DNA of 64,000 bases, taken from Hyphomicrobiales bacterium (GTDB lineage Bacteria > Pseudomonadota > Alphaproteobacteria > Rhizobiales > Rhizobiaceae). The DNA is taken from assembly GCA_900472675.1 (NCBI GenBank), contig UCJA01000010.1, positions 248,001 to 312,000 on the forward strand, in the 5' to 3' direction. Below, piece after piece: positions 36,720 to 44,720 of the stretch (the first letter of the stretch is position 1; each line of letters starts with the position of its first letter). The notes under the pieces were generated by a model, which searched no databases, was not told the origin of the DNA, and saw only the letters and a list, made by a program, of their open reading frames with translations. A program made the position numbers and the translations under genes.

Positions 36720-37416
36720 GATCCGCAACCTTTCGGCGGGCTACGGCCCGACGCGAGTGATAGAGGACCTGTCCCTGTCGGTAGAGGCCGGCCATCGCCT
36801 GGCCGTGCTGGGCCGCAATGGCATGGGCAAGACCAGCCTGTTTGCCACTCTCGCCGGTCAGACCCGGCGCTTCGGCGGGCAGATCTACCTCGGCGGACGG
36901 GATATCGCCAAGGAGCCCAGTGCTGCCCGCGCATTGGCGGGGCTCGGCTACGTGCCGCAGACCCGCGATATCTTTCCGACACTGACGGTCGAGGAGAACC
37001 TTTTGGTCGGCCTGAAGCGTCGACCGAAAACCGCTATCGAGGAAGCCTACACCATGTTTCCGCGGCTAAAGGAGCGTCGCCGGAACCTCGGCAGCCAGCT
37101 GTCCGGTGGCGAACAGCAGATGCTGTCGACGGCGCGCACGATCCTTGGCCAGCCAAGCGTGCTGCTGCTCGACGAGCCGCTGGAAGGTCTGGCGCCGGTG
37201 ATCTGCGAGGAACTGATGACGGTGTTCTCCAGGCTGGCGCAGAGCGGCGACATGACCATCCTGCTGGTCGAGCAGCGCATTCAGAACGCGCTCGATTTTG
37301 CCGATTCCGTCGTCATCATGGAACGGGGACGCATCGCCTGGCAGGGCAGCCCGGAAACGTTAAAAGCGGATCACTCCGCGATCGATCGCTTCCTCGGCGT
37401 CGGCGGGTTGCATTAG
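36694..37416 (+). CDS. pcaX: protocatechuate ABC importer, ATPase (LivF type)
   Basis: The second ATPase, 240 residues: Walker A GRNGMGKTSL, signature LSGGEQQMLSTARTI, Walker B VLLLDEPLEGLAP. It is of the LivF class and completes the five-part importer. The next gene on the strand is a toxin-antitoxin pair with its own operator, so the importer unit probably ends here. Confidence 0.87.
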   Translation: MPMPAASLEIRNLSAGYGPTRVIEDLSLSVEAGHRLAVLGRNGMGKTSLFATLAGQTRRFGGQIYLGGRDIAKEPSAARALAGLGYVPQTRDIFPTLTVEENLLVGLKRRPKTAIEEAYTMFPRLKERRRNLGSQLSGGEQQMLSTARTILGQPSVLLLDEPLEGLAPVICEELMTVFSRLAQSGDMTILLVEQRIQNALDFADSVVIMERGRIAWQGSPETLKADHSAIDRFLGVGGLH

Positions 37417-37434
37417 CTTGAACGATCCGCCGCT

Positions 37435-37462
37435 CTAGTATATTTTCGGAAAAAGATACTAG
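37435..37462. promoter_or_regulatory. palindromic operator of the toxin-antitoxin pair
   Basis: A 13-base inverted repeat with two mismatches (CTAGTATATTTTC / AAAAAGATACTAG) around GG lies just before the antitoxin ribosome-binding site. Type II antitoxins bind such palindromes to repress their own operon. Confidence 0.6.
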
Positions 37463-37471
37463 GAGAGGCCG

Positions 37472-37726
37472 ATGTCCCTGGCTTATATGAGCAGTGCATC
37501 CTTTAACCAGAACCCCAGCAAGGCCAAGCAGGCCGCCAAGGACAGCCCCGTGGTGATCACCGATCACGGGAAGCCCACGCATGTCCTGGTAACCTTCGAA
37601 GAGTTTGAGGCCAACTGGAAGAAGCCGAAGACTGCGCTTGAAGCGCTCTACGATCCGAATGCCACGATCGACAAGGATTTCGATCCTCCAAGATTGAGTT
37701 TCGAAGGCCGCGAGATCGAGTTCTGA
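37472..37726 (+). CDS. Phd/YefM-family antitoxin
   Basis: An 84-residue antitoxin. The N-terminal half (SLAYMSSASFNQNPSKAKQA then VVITDHGKPTHVLVTFEEFE) is the DNA-binding Phd/YefM fold. The C-terminal ~35 residues are acidic and would wrap the toxin. It starts five bases after an AGGAGAG site and is followed two bases later by a PIN toxin, so they form a type II pair. Confidence 0.85.
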   Translation: MSLAYMSSASFNQNPSKAKQAAKDSPVVITDHGKPTHVLVTFEEFEANWKKPKTALEALYDPNATIDKDFDPPRLSFEGREIEF

Positions 37727-37728
37727 CG

Positions 37729-38148
37729 GTGTTCCTCTTCGACACCAATGTGGTTTCGGCATCGCGGCGGCCGGACAAGCAGGATGCTTCCTTCCGGATG
37801 AACATGGATCGGATCGCGAGCCGTGACAGCTTTCTTTCCGCGGTTACGATCATGGAGCTCGGCTTTGGGGCACAGTTGCAGCGGGGCCGAGATGCGGCAT
37901 TCGCGATTGAACTGGAGACCTGGATCAACGGAGTTGTCCTCGTCAACTATGCTGGCCGCATCCTTCCGTTCGATACCCCGATCGCGCTTCGCACCGGCAG
38001 CCTGCCGACCCCAAACAAGCGACCGACGGCCGACGCGATGATCGCGGCCACGGCACTGCATCACGGCCTGACGATGGTGACCCGCAATACCGCCCACTTC
38101 GAACCGCTCGGCGTTCGTTGTCTCGATCCCTGGCGTACCGCGGCCTGA
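37729..38148 (+). CDS. PIN-domain (VapC-type) toxin
   Basis: A 139-residue ribonuclease toxin with a GTG start. The PIN acidic residues are visible: D5 in FLFDTNVVS, E43 in TIMELGFG and D102 in TADAMIAATAL, with TRNTAHF after. It probably cleaves RNA when freed from the antitoxin. The Phd-type antitoxin with a PIN toxin is a common mixed pair in alphaproteobacteria. Confidence 0.86.
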   Translation: MFLFDTNVVSASRRPDKQDASFRMNMDRIASRDSFLSAVTIMELGFGAQLQRGRDAAFAIELETWINGVVLVNYAGRILPFDTPIALRTGSLPTPNKRPTADAMIAATALHHGLTMVTRNTAHFEPLGVRCLDPWRTAA

Positions 38149-38235
38149 TCCTTGGCGCGCATCTGCAGCGCCGTTGACCCGCGCCGAGAGCTTGTCTAAC
38201 CACCTCTGCACCGAAACCAGGGCGAAGTGGCAGTG

Positions 38236-39543
38236 ATGGCAGAAGCGAGAGTGGCCGAGCGGATCGAATATATCGTCGAGGGGGGACACCGCCTCTCCGG
38301 CTCCATCACCCCATCCGGGAACAAGAACGCGGCGTTGCCGATTATCGCCGCCGCGATCCTGACAGACGAGCCGGTGGAACTCACCAATGTGCCGCGCATC
38401 CGCGATGTCGAGGCGCTGGTGGAACTTCTCGGCTCGCTTGGCGCCGAAACCCGCTGGAGCGCGCAGAACACGCTGCATATCCATGCAAGGCAGATCCGGC
38501 CCGCCTCTCTCGATCCGGATCTCTGCTCGCGCATCCGTGCCTCCATCCTTCTGGCGGGGCCGGTGCTGGCCCGCTGCGGAGAGCTCACCCTTCCGCCGCC
38601 GGGTGGCGACGTCATCGGCCGCCGGCGGCTCGATAGCCATTTCCTTGCCCTGCGCCAGCTGGGCGCCGAAATCTCCATGAACGGATCCTTCGTCTTCAAG
38701 GCGAGCAAGCTGACCGGGGCAGACGTCTTTCTCGACGAGCCCTCGGTGACGGCGACGGAAAACGCGCTGTGTGCCGCGGTCGCTGCGGAAGGGCGCACCA
38801 CGCTCAGCAATGCCGCATCGGAACCGCATGTGCAGGACCTGGCGCATTTCCTGGTGGCCATGGGCGCGCAGATCGAAGGCATCGGCACCAACTGCCTCAC
38901 CATCCACGGAGGCCGTCCGCTGCATGGCGCAAGTCACCGTATCGGCCCGGATCACATCGAGGTTGCCTCGCTGATCGGTCTCGCCGCCGTCACCGACTCG
39001 GACCTGCGCATCAAGGATGCAGGCGTCCGCCACCTGCGCTCCACGCTGATGGCGTTCGAGAGGCTCGGCGTGCGCTGCGAGATCGAGGGCGACGATCTTT
39101 TGGTGCCGCCCGGCCAGGCAAAGCAGGTCGAACCGGATTTCGGCGGGCATGTGCCGAAGATCGAGGACCAGCCGTGGCCGGCCTTTCCGGCGGACGCCAT
39201 GTCGATCGCCATCGTCACCGCCACCCAGTGCGACGGCATGGTGCTGATGTTCGAGAAGATGTTTGAATCGCGGATGTTCTTCGTGGACAAACTGATCGCC
39301 ATGGGCGCCCGCATCGTTCTCTGCGATCCGCATCGCGCCGTCATCTCCGGGCCTTCCAGGCTGAAGGCTGCCCGGCTGGAAAGCCCCGATATTCGCGCCG
39401 GCATGGCCATGCTGATCGCGGCCATGGGCGCCGAGGGAACGTCGGTCATCAACAACGCGCAGCAAATTGAGCGCGGCTATGAGCGGATCGACGAGCGCCT
39501 GAACGCCATCGGTGCCCGTATCCGCCGCGTTCCCGCCCGCTGA
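38236..39543 (+). CDS. murA: UDP-GlcNAc 1-carboxyvinyltransferase family protein (Asp type)
   Basis: MurA transfers enolpyruvate from PEP to UDP-GlcNAc, the first step of peptidoglycan synthesis. The fold is clear: SGNKNAALPI contains the conserved Lys, and YPAFP-like PWPAFPADAM and DIRAGMAMLIAAMG follow. The active-site loop reads PPGGDVIGRRRLDSHFLAL: position 125 (128 if the GTG at 38227 is used) is Asp where most MurA have Cys. The Asp form is known to work and to resist fosfomycin. The gene stands alone after a toxin-antitoxin pair, away from cell-wall genes, and may be a second copy. The ATG at 38236 is preferred. Confidence 0.85.
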   Translation: MAEARVAERIEYIVEGGHRLSGSITPSGNKNAALPIIAAAILTDEPVELTNVPRIRDVEALVELLGSLGAETRWSAQNTLHIHARQIRPASLDPDLCSRIRASILLAGPVLARCGELTLPPPGGDVIGRRRLDSHFLALRQLGAEISMNGSFVFKASKLTGADVFLDEPSVTATENALCAAVAAEGRTTLSNAASEPHVQDLAHFLVAMGAQIEGIGTNCLTIHGGRPLHGASHRIGPDHIEVASLIGLAAVTDSDLRIKDAGVRHLRSTLMAFERLGVRCEIEGDDLLVPPGQAKQVEPDFGGHVPKIEDQPWPAFPADAMSIAIVTATQCDGMVLMFEKMFESRMFFVDKLIAMGARIVLCDPHRAVISGPSRLKAARLESPDIRAGMAMLIAAMGAEGTSVINNAQQIERGYERIDERLNAIGARIRRVPAR

Positions 39544-39559
39544 GGAAACAGCCTCCGGA

Positions 39560-39595
39560 GGAAAGCGATATGTTTCTGCAAACATATCGCTTTCC
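39560..39595. promoter_or_regulatory. perfect 16-base palindrome upstream of modABC
   Basis: Perfect arms GGAAAGCGATATGTTT / AAACATATCGCTTTCC surround a CTGC centre. The core CGATATG...CATATCG resembles molybdate-responsive ModE-type sites with their ATCG/TATA half sites. It lies about 57 bases before modA. No T run follows, so a terminator of the upstream gene is less likely. Confidence 0.6.
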
Positions 39596-39609
39596 AAAAT
39601 TCCGGCGAG

Positions 39610-39633
39610 CGATATATTCGACGGAATATCTCG
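39610..39633. promoter_or_regulatory. second palindrome upstream of modA
   Basis: Arms CGATATATTC / GAATATCTCG pair at nine of ten positions around a four-base centre. The half sites resemble those of the palindrome 15 bases upstream, so the two may be tandem sites for one regulator. Confidence 0.5.
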
Positions 39634-39651
39634 TTGCCGCCGGAAGCCGCT

Positions 39652-40431
39652 ATGCCGAACACTCGTCTCCCCATCATCCGCATTGCTGCAGCCCTGGCTG
39701 CGGTTATGCTCCCGCTTGCAATCTCACTGCTTCCCGCCAGTGCCGCCGACAAGGTCACGGTGTTCGCCGCGGCCAGCATGAAGACTGCGCTCGACAGCGC
39801 CAACAAGGCCTGGGGCCATGAGGTGACGGTGTCCTATGCGGCGAGCTCGGCGCTTGCCAAGCAGATCGAAAGCGGGGCGCCGGCCGATGTCTTCATTTCG
39901 GCCGACCTCGACTGGATGAAATATCTCTCCGACAGGAAGCTCGTGAAGGACGACAGCCGCACCAATCTGCTCGGCAACCGCATTGTGCTGGTGGCGCCGA
40001 AGGATGTAGCAAAGCCGGTCGACATCAAACCGGGCTTCGACCTGGCCGGTCTTTTGAAGGGCGGCAAGCTCGCCATGGGAGAGCCCAAGTCGGTGCCCGC
40101 CGGCAAATACGGCAAGGCGGCACTCGAAAAGCTCGGCGTCTGGTCGTCGGTGGAAAAGGACGTGGCGGGCGCCGAGAGCGTCCGTGCGGCGCTTGCGCTG
40201 GTGTCGCGTGGCGAAGCGCCCTACGGCATCGTCTACCAGACCGATGCGGCCGCTGACCCCGGTGTCGCCGTCGTCGGCACCTTCCCCGATGACAGCCATC
40301 CGCCGATCATCTATCCGATCGCCATCCTCAGCCAGTCGCAATCACCTGAAGCCCAAGCCTATCTCGAATTCCTCCGCTCTCCCGCCGCCGCCGCTTTTTT
40401 CGAGGGCCAAGGCTTTACGGTTCTGAAGTAG
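39652..40431 (+). CDS. modA: molybdate ABC importer, binding protein
   Basis: A periplasmic protein that binds molybdate (or tungstate). The ATG at 39652 follows GGAAG and begins a signal peptide (IIRIAAALAAVMLPLAISLL, cleavage after ASA). The mature start KVTVFAAASMKTALD and SYAASSALAKQIESGAPADV are typical ModA oxyanion-binding loops. 259 residues. It is followed by the permease and ATPase genes. Confidence 0.94.
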   Translation: MPNTRLPIIRIAAALAAVMLPLAISLLPASAADKVTVFAAASMKTALDSANKAWGHEVTVSYAASSALAKQIESGAPADVFISADLDWMKYLSDRKLVKDDSRTNLLGNRIVLVAPKDVAKPVDIKPGFDLAGLLKGGKLAMGEPKSVPAGKYGKAALEKLGVWSSVEKDVAGAESVRAALALVSRGEAPYGIVYQTDAAADPGVAVVGTFPDDSHPPIIYPIAILSQSQSPEAQAYLEFLRSPAAAAFFEGQGFTVLK

Positions 40432-40456
40432 GCTTCGGTCCGACCCGGGAGAATCG

Positions 40457-41161
40457 ATGGTGGACTGGCTTGCCCTGAGCGATGAGGAATGGACGGCCAT
40501 CCGGCTGAGCCTCAAGGTGTCCAGCATCGCCATGCTGGCCAGCCTGCCGTTGGGTATTGTCGTCGCCTACGTTCTGGCCCGCGGAAAATTCTGGGGCAAA
40601 TTCCTGCTCAACGGTCTCGTGCATCTGCCGCTCATCCTGCCGCCGGTGGTGACGGGCTTCCTTCTGCTGATCATGTTCGGCCGCCGCGGGGTCGCCGGCG
40701 CCTTTCTCGAGCAGACCTTCGGATTGGTCCTCTCCTTTCGCTGGACCGGGGCGGCTCTCGCCTGTGCCGTCATGGGCTTTCCGCTGATGGTCCGCTCGAT
40801 CCGCCTGTCCATCGAAAACGTCGATCGCAAGCTGGAGGAGGCAGCTGGCACGCTGGGTGCGAGCCCCGCTTTCGTATTTCTCACGGTCACCCTGCCGCTC
40901 ATCCTGCCCGGCGTGATCGCCGGCATGATCCTCTCCTTCGCGAAAGCCATGGGCGAGTTCGGCGCGACCATCACCTTCGTCTCCAATATCCCGGGCGAGA
41001 CCCAGACGCTGTCTGCCGCCATCTACACCTTCACCCAGGTTCCGGGCGGCGACGCCGGCGCCATGCGGCTGACGATCGTTGCCGTGGTCATTTCATTTGC
41101 CGCTCTGCTGGCGTCGGAAGGTCTTGCTCACCTGGTCGGCAGAAGGGTGCATCCCGAATGA
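40457..41161 (+). CDS. modB: molybdate ABC importer, permease
   Basis: An inner-membrane permease of 234 residues with five to six membrane segments. LSLKVSSIAMLASLPLGIVV and LILPPVVTGFLLLI are typical of ModB, and AKAMGEFGATITFVSNIPGE is the ATPase-contact loop. The stop overlaps the modC start as ATGA. Confidence 0.94.
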   Translation: MVDWLALSDEEWTAIRLSLKVSSIAMLASLPLGIVVAYVLARGKFWGKFLLNGLVHLPLILPPVVTGFLLLIMFGRRGVAGAFLEQTFGLVLSFRWTGAALACAVMGFPLMVRSIRLSIENVDRKLEEAAGTLGASPAFVFLTVTLPLILPGVIAGMILSFAKAMGEFGATITFVSNIPGETQTLSAAIYTFTQVPGGDAGAMRLTIVAVVISFAALLASEGLAHLVGRRVHPE

Positions 41162-42225
41162 GCGGCAGCGGGCTGATCGTCGACGTCCACCAGAGCCTGG
41201 GCCGGTTCGTGCTTGATGCCGCCTTCACGGCGGAAGGCGGGGTGACGGCCCTGTTCGGGCGTTCGGGCTCGGGCAAGACCTCACTGATCCGCGTCATCGC
41301 AGGCCTTGCCCGCCCGCAGCAAGGCCGCGTCGTGATCGGCGACGACGTCTTGCTCGATACGCAGCGTCGTCTCTTTGTGCCCCGGCACCGCCGCCGCTTC
41401 GGCTATGTCTTCCAGGAGGCGCGGCTGTTTCCGCATCTCTCCGTGCGCCAGAACCTTGGATATGGCCGGTGGTTTTCCCGGCAGCCGAAGAGCGTCACCG
41501 AATTTGATCGCGTCGTGGAGATGCTGGGCATTGCGCCGCTTCTGGACCGGCGCCCGGGCAAGCTCTCGGGCGGCGAAAAGCAGCGGGTGGCGATCGGTCG
41601 CGCGCTTTTGTCTGCGCCAAGGCTGCTTCTGATGGACGAGCCGCTCGCCGCCCTTGATGAGGAGCGCAAGGCGGAGATCCTGCCCTATCTGGAACGCCTG
41701 CGCGACGAGAGCCTCGTGCCGATCGTCTACGTCAGCCATTCGGTGTCGGAAGTGGCGCGGCTTGCCGACCGGGTGGTGATGCTGGATGGCGGCCGGGTCA
41801 CGTCCACGGGAACGCCAACCGATGTCTTTTCCCATGCGCTGGACCGGCGCGACGCCGGTGCGGTGCTGACGGGTCGTGTGACCGGCGTCGATGCTGCCCA
41901 CCGGCTGGTGACAGTTGGGCTCTCGGGCGGCGAAATACTCGTGCCCAATGCCGATGTGGAACCGGGGCGATTGGTCAGGCTGCACCTGCCGGAGCGTGAC
42001 GTGCTCGTCGCGACGCAGCGGCCGGTAGGCCTCAGCGCCCTCAACCTGCTGGAAGGCGCCATTGTCTCCATGGAGCCGGATGGCGACGGCATGATGCGCA
42101 TCCGGATCGCCTGCGGCACGGACGTTATCCTCGCCCGCATCACGGCGCTTTCCGTGGAAAGGCTGCAGCTGAAGCCGGGTCTGCCGGTCTTTGCCGTCAT
42201 CAAGACGGTGGCGCTGCAAAGGTGA
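41158..42225 (+). CDS. modC: molybdate ABC importer, ATPase with TOBE domain
   Basis: The ATPase of 355 residues. Walker A is GRSGSGKTSL, the signature is LSGGEKQRVAIGRAL and Walker B is LLLMDEPLAALDEE. The C-terminal ~100 residues form a TOBE/MOP-like domain (LNLLEGAIVSMEPDG) that can bind molybdate and restrain transport. The start overlaps the modB stop. A longer in-frame ORF from 40489 is only a shadow through modB. Confidence 0.94.
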   Translation: MSGSGLIVDVHQSLGRFVLDAAFTAEGGVTALFGRSGSGKTSLIRVIAGLARPQQGRVVIGDDVLLDTQRRLFVPRHRRRFGYVFQEARLFPHLSVRQNLGYGRWFSRQPKSVTEFDRVVEMLGIAPLLDRRPGKLSGGEKQRVAIGRALLSAPRLLLMDEPLAALDEERKAEILPYLERLRDESLVPIVYVSHSVSEVARLADRVVMLDGGRVTSTGTPTDVFSHALDRRDAGAVLTGRVTGVDAAHRLVTVGLSGGEILVPNADVEPGRLVRLHLPERDVLVATQRPVGLSALNLLEGAIVSMEPDGDGMMRIRIACGTDVILARITALSVERLQLKPGLPVFAVIKTVALQR

Positions 42226-42298
42226 GGACGGCGTGGCGGGCGATGGGGCTTTCCCGCATTGACCCGAACGCCGCGACGGAGGATGTATAGCCTGGTCC

Positions 42299-42316
42299 CG
42301 AGAGGCGGGGCTCTCG
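42299..42316. other. short perfect hairpin before the LacI-type gene
   Basis: Arms CGAGAG / CTCTCG around GCGGGG lie between modC and the LacI-type gene. It may be an autoregulatory site or a weak terminator for modC. Confidence 0.3.
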
Positions 42317-42329
42317 CCAAGTGAAGTCC

Positions 42330-43364
42330 ATGCCATCCGAAGACCGAAAAAAGAACCGCGTCACGCTGCTTGACGTTGCGCGCCGCGCCAACGTCTCGCG
42401 GGCAACCGCCTCCCTGGTCATCCGCAAGAGCCCGCTCGTCGGCACCGACACCCGTGCACGGGTGGAGGAAGCCATGCGCGATCTTGGCTATGTCTACAAC
42501 ATGGGTGCGGCCCGGATGCGGGCGGAGCGCAGCTATACGGTCGGGGTCATAGTGCCCAACCTCACCAACCCCTTCTTCGCCGAACTTCTGTCGGGCATAG
42601 AGGCGGTCATCGATGCCGCCGACATGGTGGTACTGCTGGCCAACAGCGGCGACCAGCCGGAACGGCAGGACAGGCTGGTGCGCCGCATGCGCGAGCATGG
42701 CGTCGATGGCGTGATCCTTTGCCCGGCCGCCGACACGGATCCTGCGCTGCTCGCCCAGCTTTCCGATTGGGAACTGTCCGTCGTTCAGGTGCTGCGACAT
42801 GTTTCGGAAGATGTGGACTATGCCGGCGCCGATTACGCGGGCGGCATGCGCCAAGCGGTGGATTACCTCGCTTCGCTCGGGCACGAAAGGATCGCCTTTG
42901 CCGTACACGGGCCCGTCCATTCGGCCTATCACGAGCGCATCGAGGCATTCCGGGCGGCCATGCAGGCACGCGCGCTGACCGCCGATCTGATCGTCCGCCT
43001 GCCCGATGCGACGGCGCTTATTCCCTCCGCCGCGCCGTTGCTGTTTGAAGCCGAGCAAAGGCCGACGGCAGTGATCTGCTTCAACGACGTGCTGGCGCTC
43101 GGGCTATCCGCCGGACTTCACGACATGGGCTTTCGGATCGGCGAACATTTCTCCCTGCTGGGTTTCGACGATGTCACCGACGCCGAAACCATGCGGCCAC
43201 GGCTGAGTTCGGTCTCGACCGCCCCGGTCACGATCGGCGAAAACGCCGCAAGGCTTCTGCTTGACCGGCTGGCTGAGCCATCCCGTCCGGCCCAGCGGCT
43301 GGTGACGGAAACGCATCTGCATGTTCGCCAGTCCTGCGGACCGGCTGGCGGGACCCTCGGCTAG
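42330..43364 (+). CDS. LacI-family transcriptional regulator
   Basis: The N-terminal HTH (VTLLDVARRANVSRATASLV, then the hinge helix region RARVEEAMRDLGYVYN) is followed by a periplasmic-binding-like effector domain (VGVIVPNLTNPFFAELLSGI). 344 residues from the ATG at 42330; a GTG at 42321 adds three residues. It ends four bases into the convergent LysR-type gene. It may control the catabolic cluster to the right or a sugar system elsewhere; the sequence does not say which. Confidence 0.88.
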   Translation: MPSEDRKKNRVTLLDVARRANVSRATASLVIRKSPLVGTDTRARVEEAMRDLGYVYNMGAARMRAERSYTVGVIVPNLTNPFFAELLSGIEAVIDAADMVVLLANSGDQPERQDRLVRRMREHGVDGVILCPAADTDPALLAQLSDWELSVVQVLRHVSEDVDYAGADYAGGMRQAVDYLASLGHERIAFAVHGPVHSAYHERIEAFRAAMQARALTADLIVRLPDATALIPSAAPLLFEAEQRPTAVICFNDVLALGLSAGLHDMGFRIGEHFSLLGFDDVTDAETMRPRLSSVSTAPVTIGENAARLLLDRLAEPSRPAQRLVTETHLHVRQSCGPAGGTLG

Positions 43365-44575
43365 AGGGCGCCAGTCGCGAGCAGGCCTGCGTCGCTCAGG
43401 ATCGATTGCACGAGGGTGGCGGTTGCTGTGGCATTGCCCGCCTTGCGCCAGGCGAGCGACAGCTGCATGTCATAGGCCATGGGCAGACGAAGTGCGCTGA
43501 GCGACGGCTCCAGCCCGATCGTCGCCCATTCCGGCAGCACCGCCAGGTGGCCATGCTCCAGCACGAGGTTGGCGATCACCGGGATGGAATCGATCTCGAC
43601 GACCGAGAGCAGCGCCCGTTCCTCCGCCGTCAGGACATCTTCCACGAACAGCGCGAATTTCTGGCGCAGCCCGCTCTTGAGGCTTGGAAGGGCAATCGGC
43701 GCCGCCAGCAGCCGATCCGGCATCCGTTTCGTCCCGCCGGCCACCAGGTTGCTCGCGCCGATCAGGCATAGGCCGGAGCGCGATAGCACCCGGTGCTCCA
43801 CGTCGGCCGGCAGATCCAGCGTATCGAGAAGAACGACGTCATACAGGCGGCTGCTGAGGCCCGACAGTAGCTCCTCGGCATTGCTGCTGGAGATGTAGAG
43901 GGGGCTGCGGGGCTGCTGCTGCGGCCATTTCGCCGCAAGCTGCGCCAGCATGCGGGCCACTAGGCTTTCGCGCCCAAGCGGTGCAACGGAGCCGAGATGG
44001 GTGCGCATGGCCGAGCGCCGGAAGCGCGCATCCGCTGGCTCTGAGATCCGCAGCCAGAGCTTCTCGATTTCCTCGGCTGCCTTCAGAAACTGCGCACCTT
44101 CCGATGTCGGCGTCGCGCCGGCTGCCGTGCGGTCCAAAAGCGAGAAGCCCATGTCCGCCTCCAGCGTCTTCATCTGGCGCGTCAGCTGCGGCTGTCCCAT
44201 GCCGATCTCCAGCGCGGCGCTGCGAATGCTGCCGGTGCGGGCAACCACGATGAAGCGTGACAGCGCCAGCAGCGAGATGGACAGGCGCGCCGCATCCCGC
44301 TCGTCCGCCGGGCTCGCCTCGGCTGGTCGCCGCAGCGTCGCAAGCTGGATCACGAGATCGGCGATCCGCGACAGTTCCCGGCCGATCCGGCGTCCCTCCA
44401 GCGTCGGCAGAATACGGTTGCCGGCCGCCGTCACCAGTGCCGTCGCCAGATGCGCCTGCAGCTTGGCAAGCGATGCCGATACGCTGGCGACCGGCCTGTC
44501 CAGCCGGCGTGCCGTTTCCCGGACGCTGCCGAGTGACAGGGCGCGATGGGCGATCAACAGGCTGGCAAGGTTCAT
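43361..44575 (-). CDS. LysR-type regulator with two tandem HTH domains
   Basis: The ATG at 44575 starts 404 residues; the frame remains open further upstream, but that part has no LysR resemblance and runs into the divergent gene. Residues 1-60 look like a LysR helix-turn-helix (LASLLIAHRALSLGSVRETA, then PVASVSASLAKLQ). Residues ~100-160 are a second, more canonical one (LSRFIVVARTGSIRSAALEI, then QPQLTRQMKTLEADMG). An effector domain follows from ~190. Two DNA-binding modules in one LysR-type chain are unusual. It is divergent from the amidohydrolase cluster by 145 bases and is the likely regulator of it. Confidence 0.83.
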   Translation of the reverse strand: MNLASLLIAHRALSLGSVRETARRLDRPVASVSASLAKLQAHLATALVTAAGNRILPTLEGRRIGRELSRIADLVIQLATLRRPAEASPADERDAARLSISLLALSRFIVVARTGSIRSAALEIGMGQPQLTRQMKTLEADMGFSLLDRTAAGATPTSEGAQFLKAAEEIEKLWLRISEPADARFRRSAMRTHLGSVAPLGRESLVARMLAQLAAKWPQQQPRSPLYISSSNAEELLSGLSSRLYDVVLLDTLDLPADVEHRVLSRSGLCLIGASNLVAGGTKRMPDRLLAAPIALPSLKSGLRQKFALFVEDVLTAEERALLSVVEIDSIPVIANLVLEHGHLAVLPEWATIGLEPSLSALRLPMAYDMQLSLAWRKAGNATATATLVQSILSDAGLLATGAL

Positions 44576-44608
44576 GACGTTGGCATCACTCGAAAGCAAA
44601 ACGGGGAA

Positions 44609-44658
44609 GCAGGTGGCGGGATAGTTCGTCCATGATATGAGATATCCCACCCGCCTGC
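44609..44658. promoter_or_regulatory. imperfect inverted repeat in the divergent promoter
   Basis: Arms at 44609-44623 (GCAGGTGGCGGGATA) and 44643-44658 (TATCCCACCCGCCTGC) pair over most bases and flank a 19-base centre. It lies midway between the double-HTH LysR-type gene and the amidohydrolase gene and may be the regulator site. Confidence 0.45.
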
Positions 44659-44720
44659 AAACCGTCCTATCGTGCCAGCTCAACGGCGGGCCTCCATGAC
44701 AGCCGGATGCAAAAAAGGGG

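Noticed and set aside
37648..39597. Open frame of 649 codons on the minus strand over the toxin and murA genes
   Set aside because: It overlaps two recognisable genes and its translation is a His/Arg-rich shadow without motifs.
40489..41157. Upstream part of the long frame that contains modC
   Set aside because: This part is an out-of-frame reading of modB. modC starts at the ATG that overlaps the modB stop.
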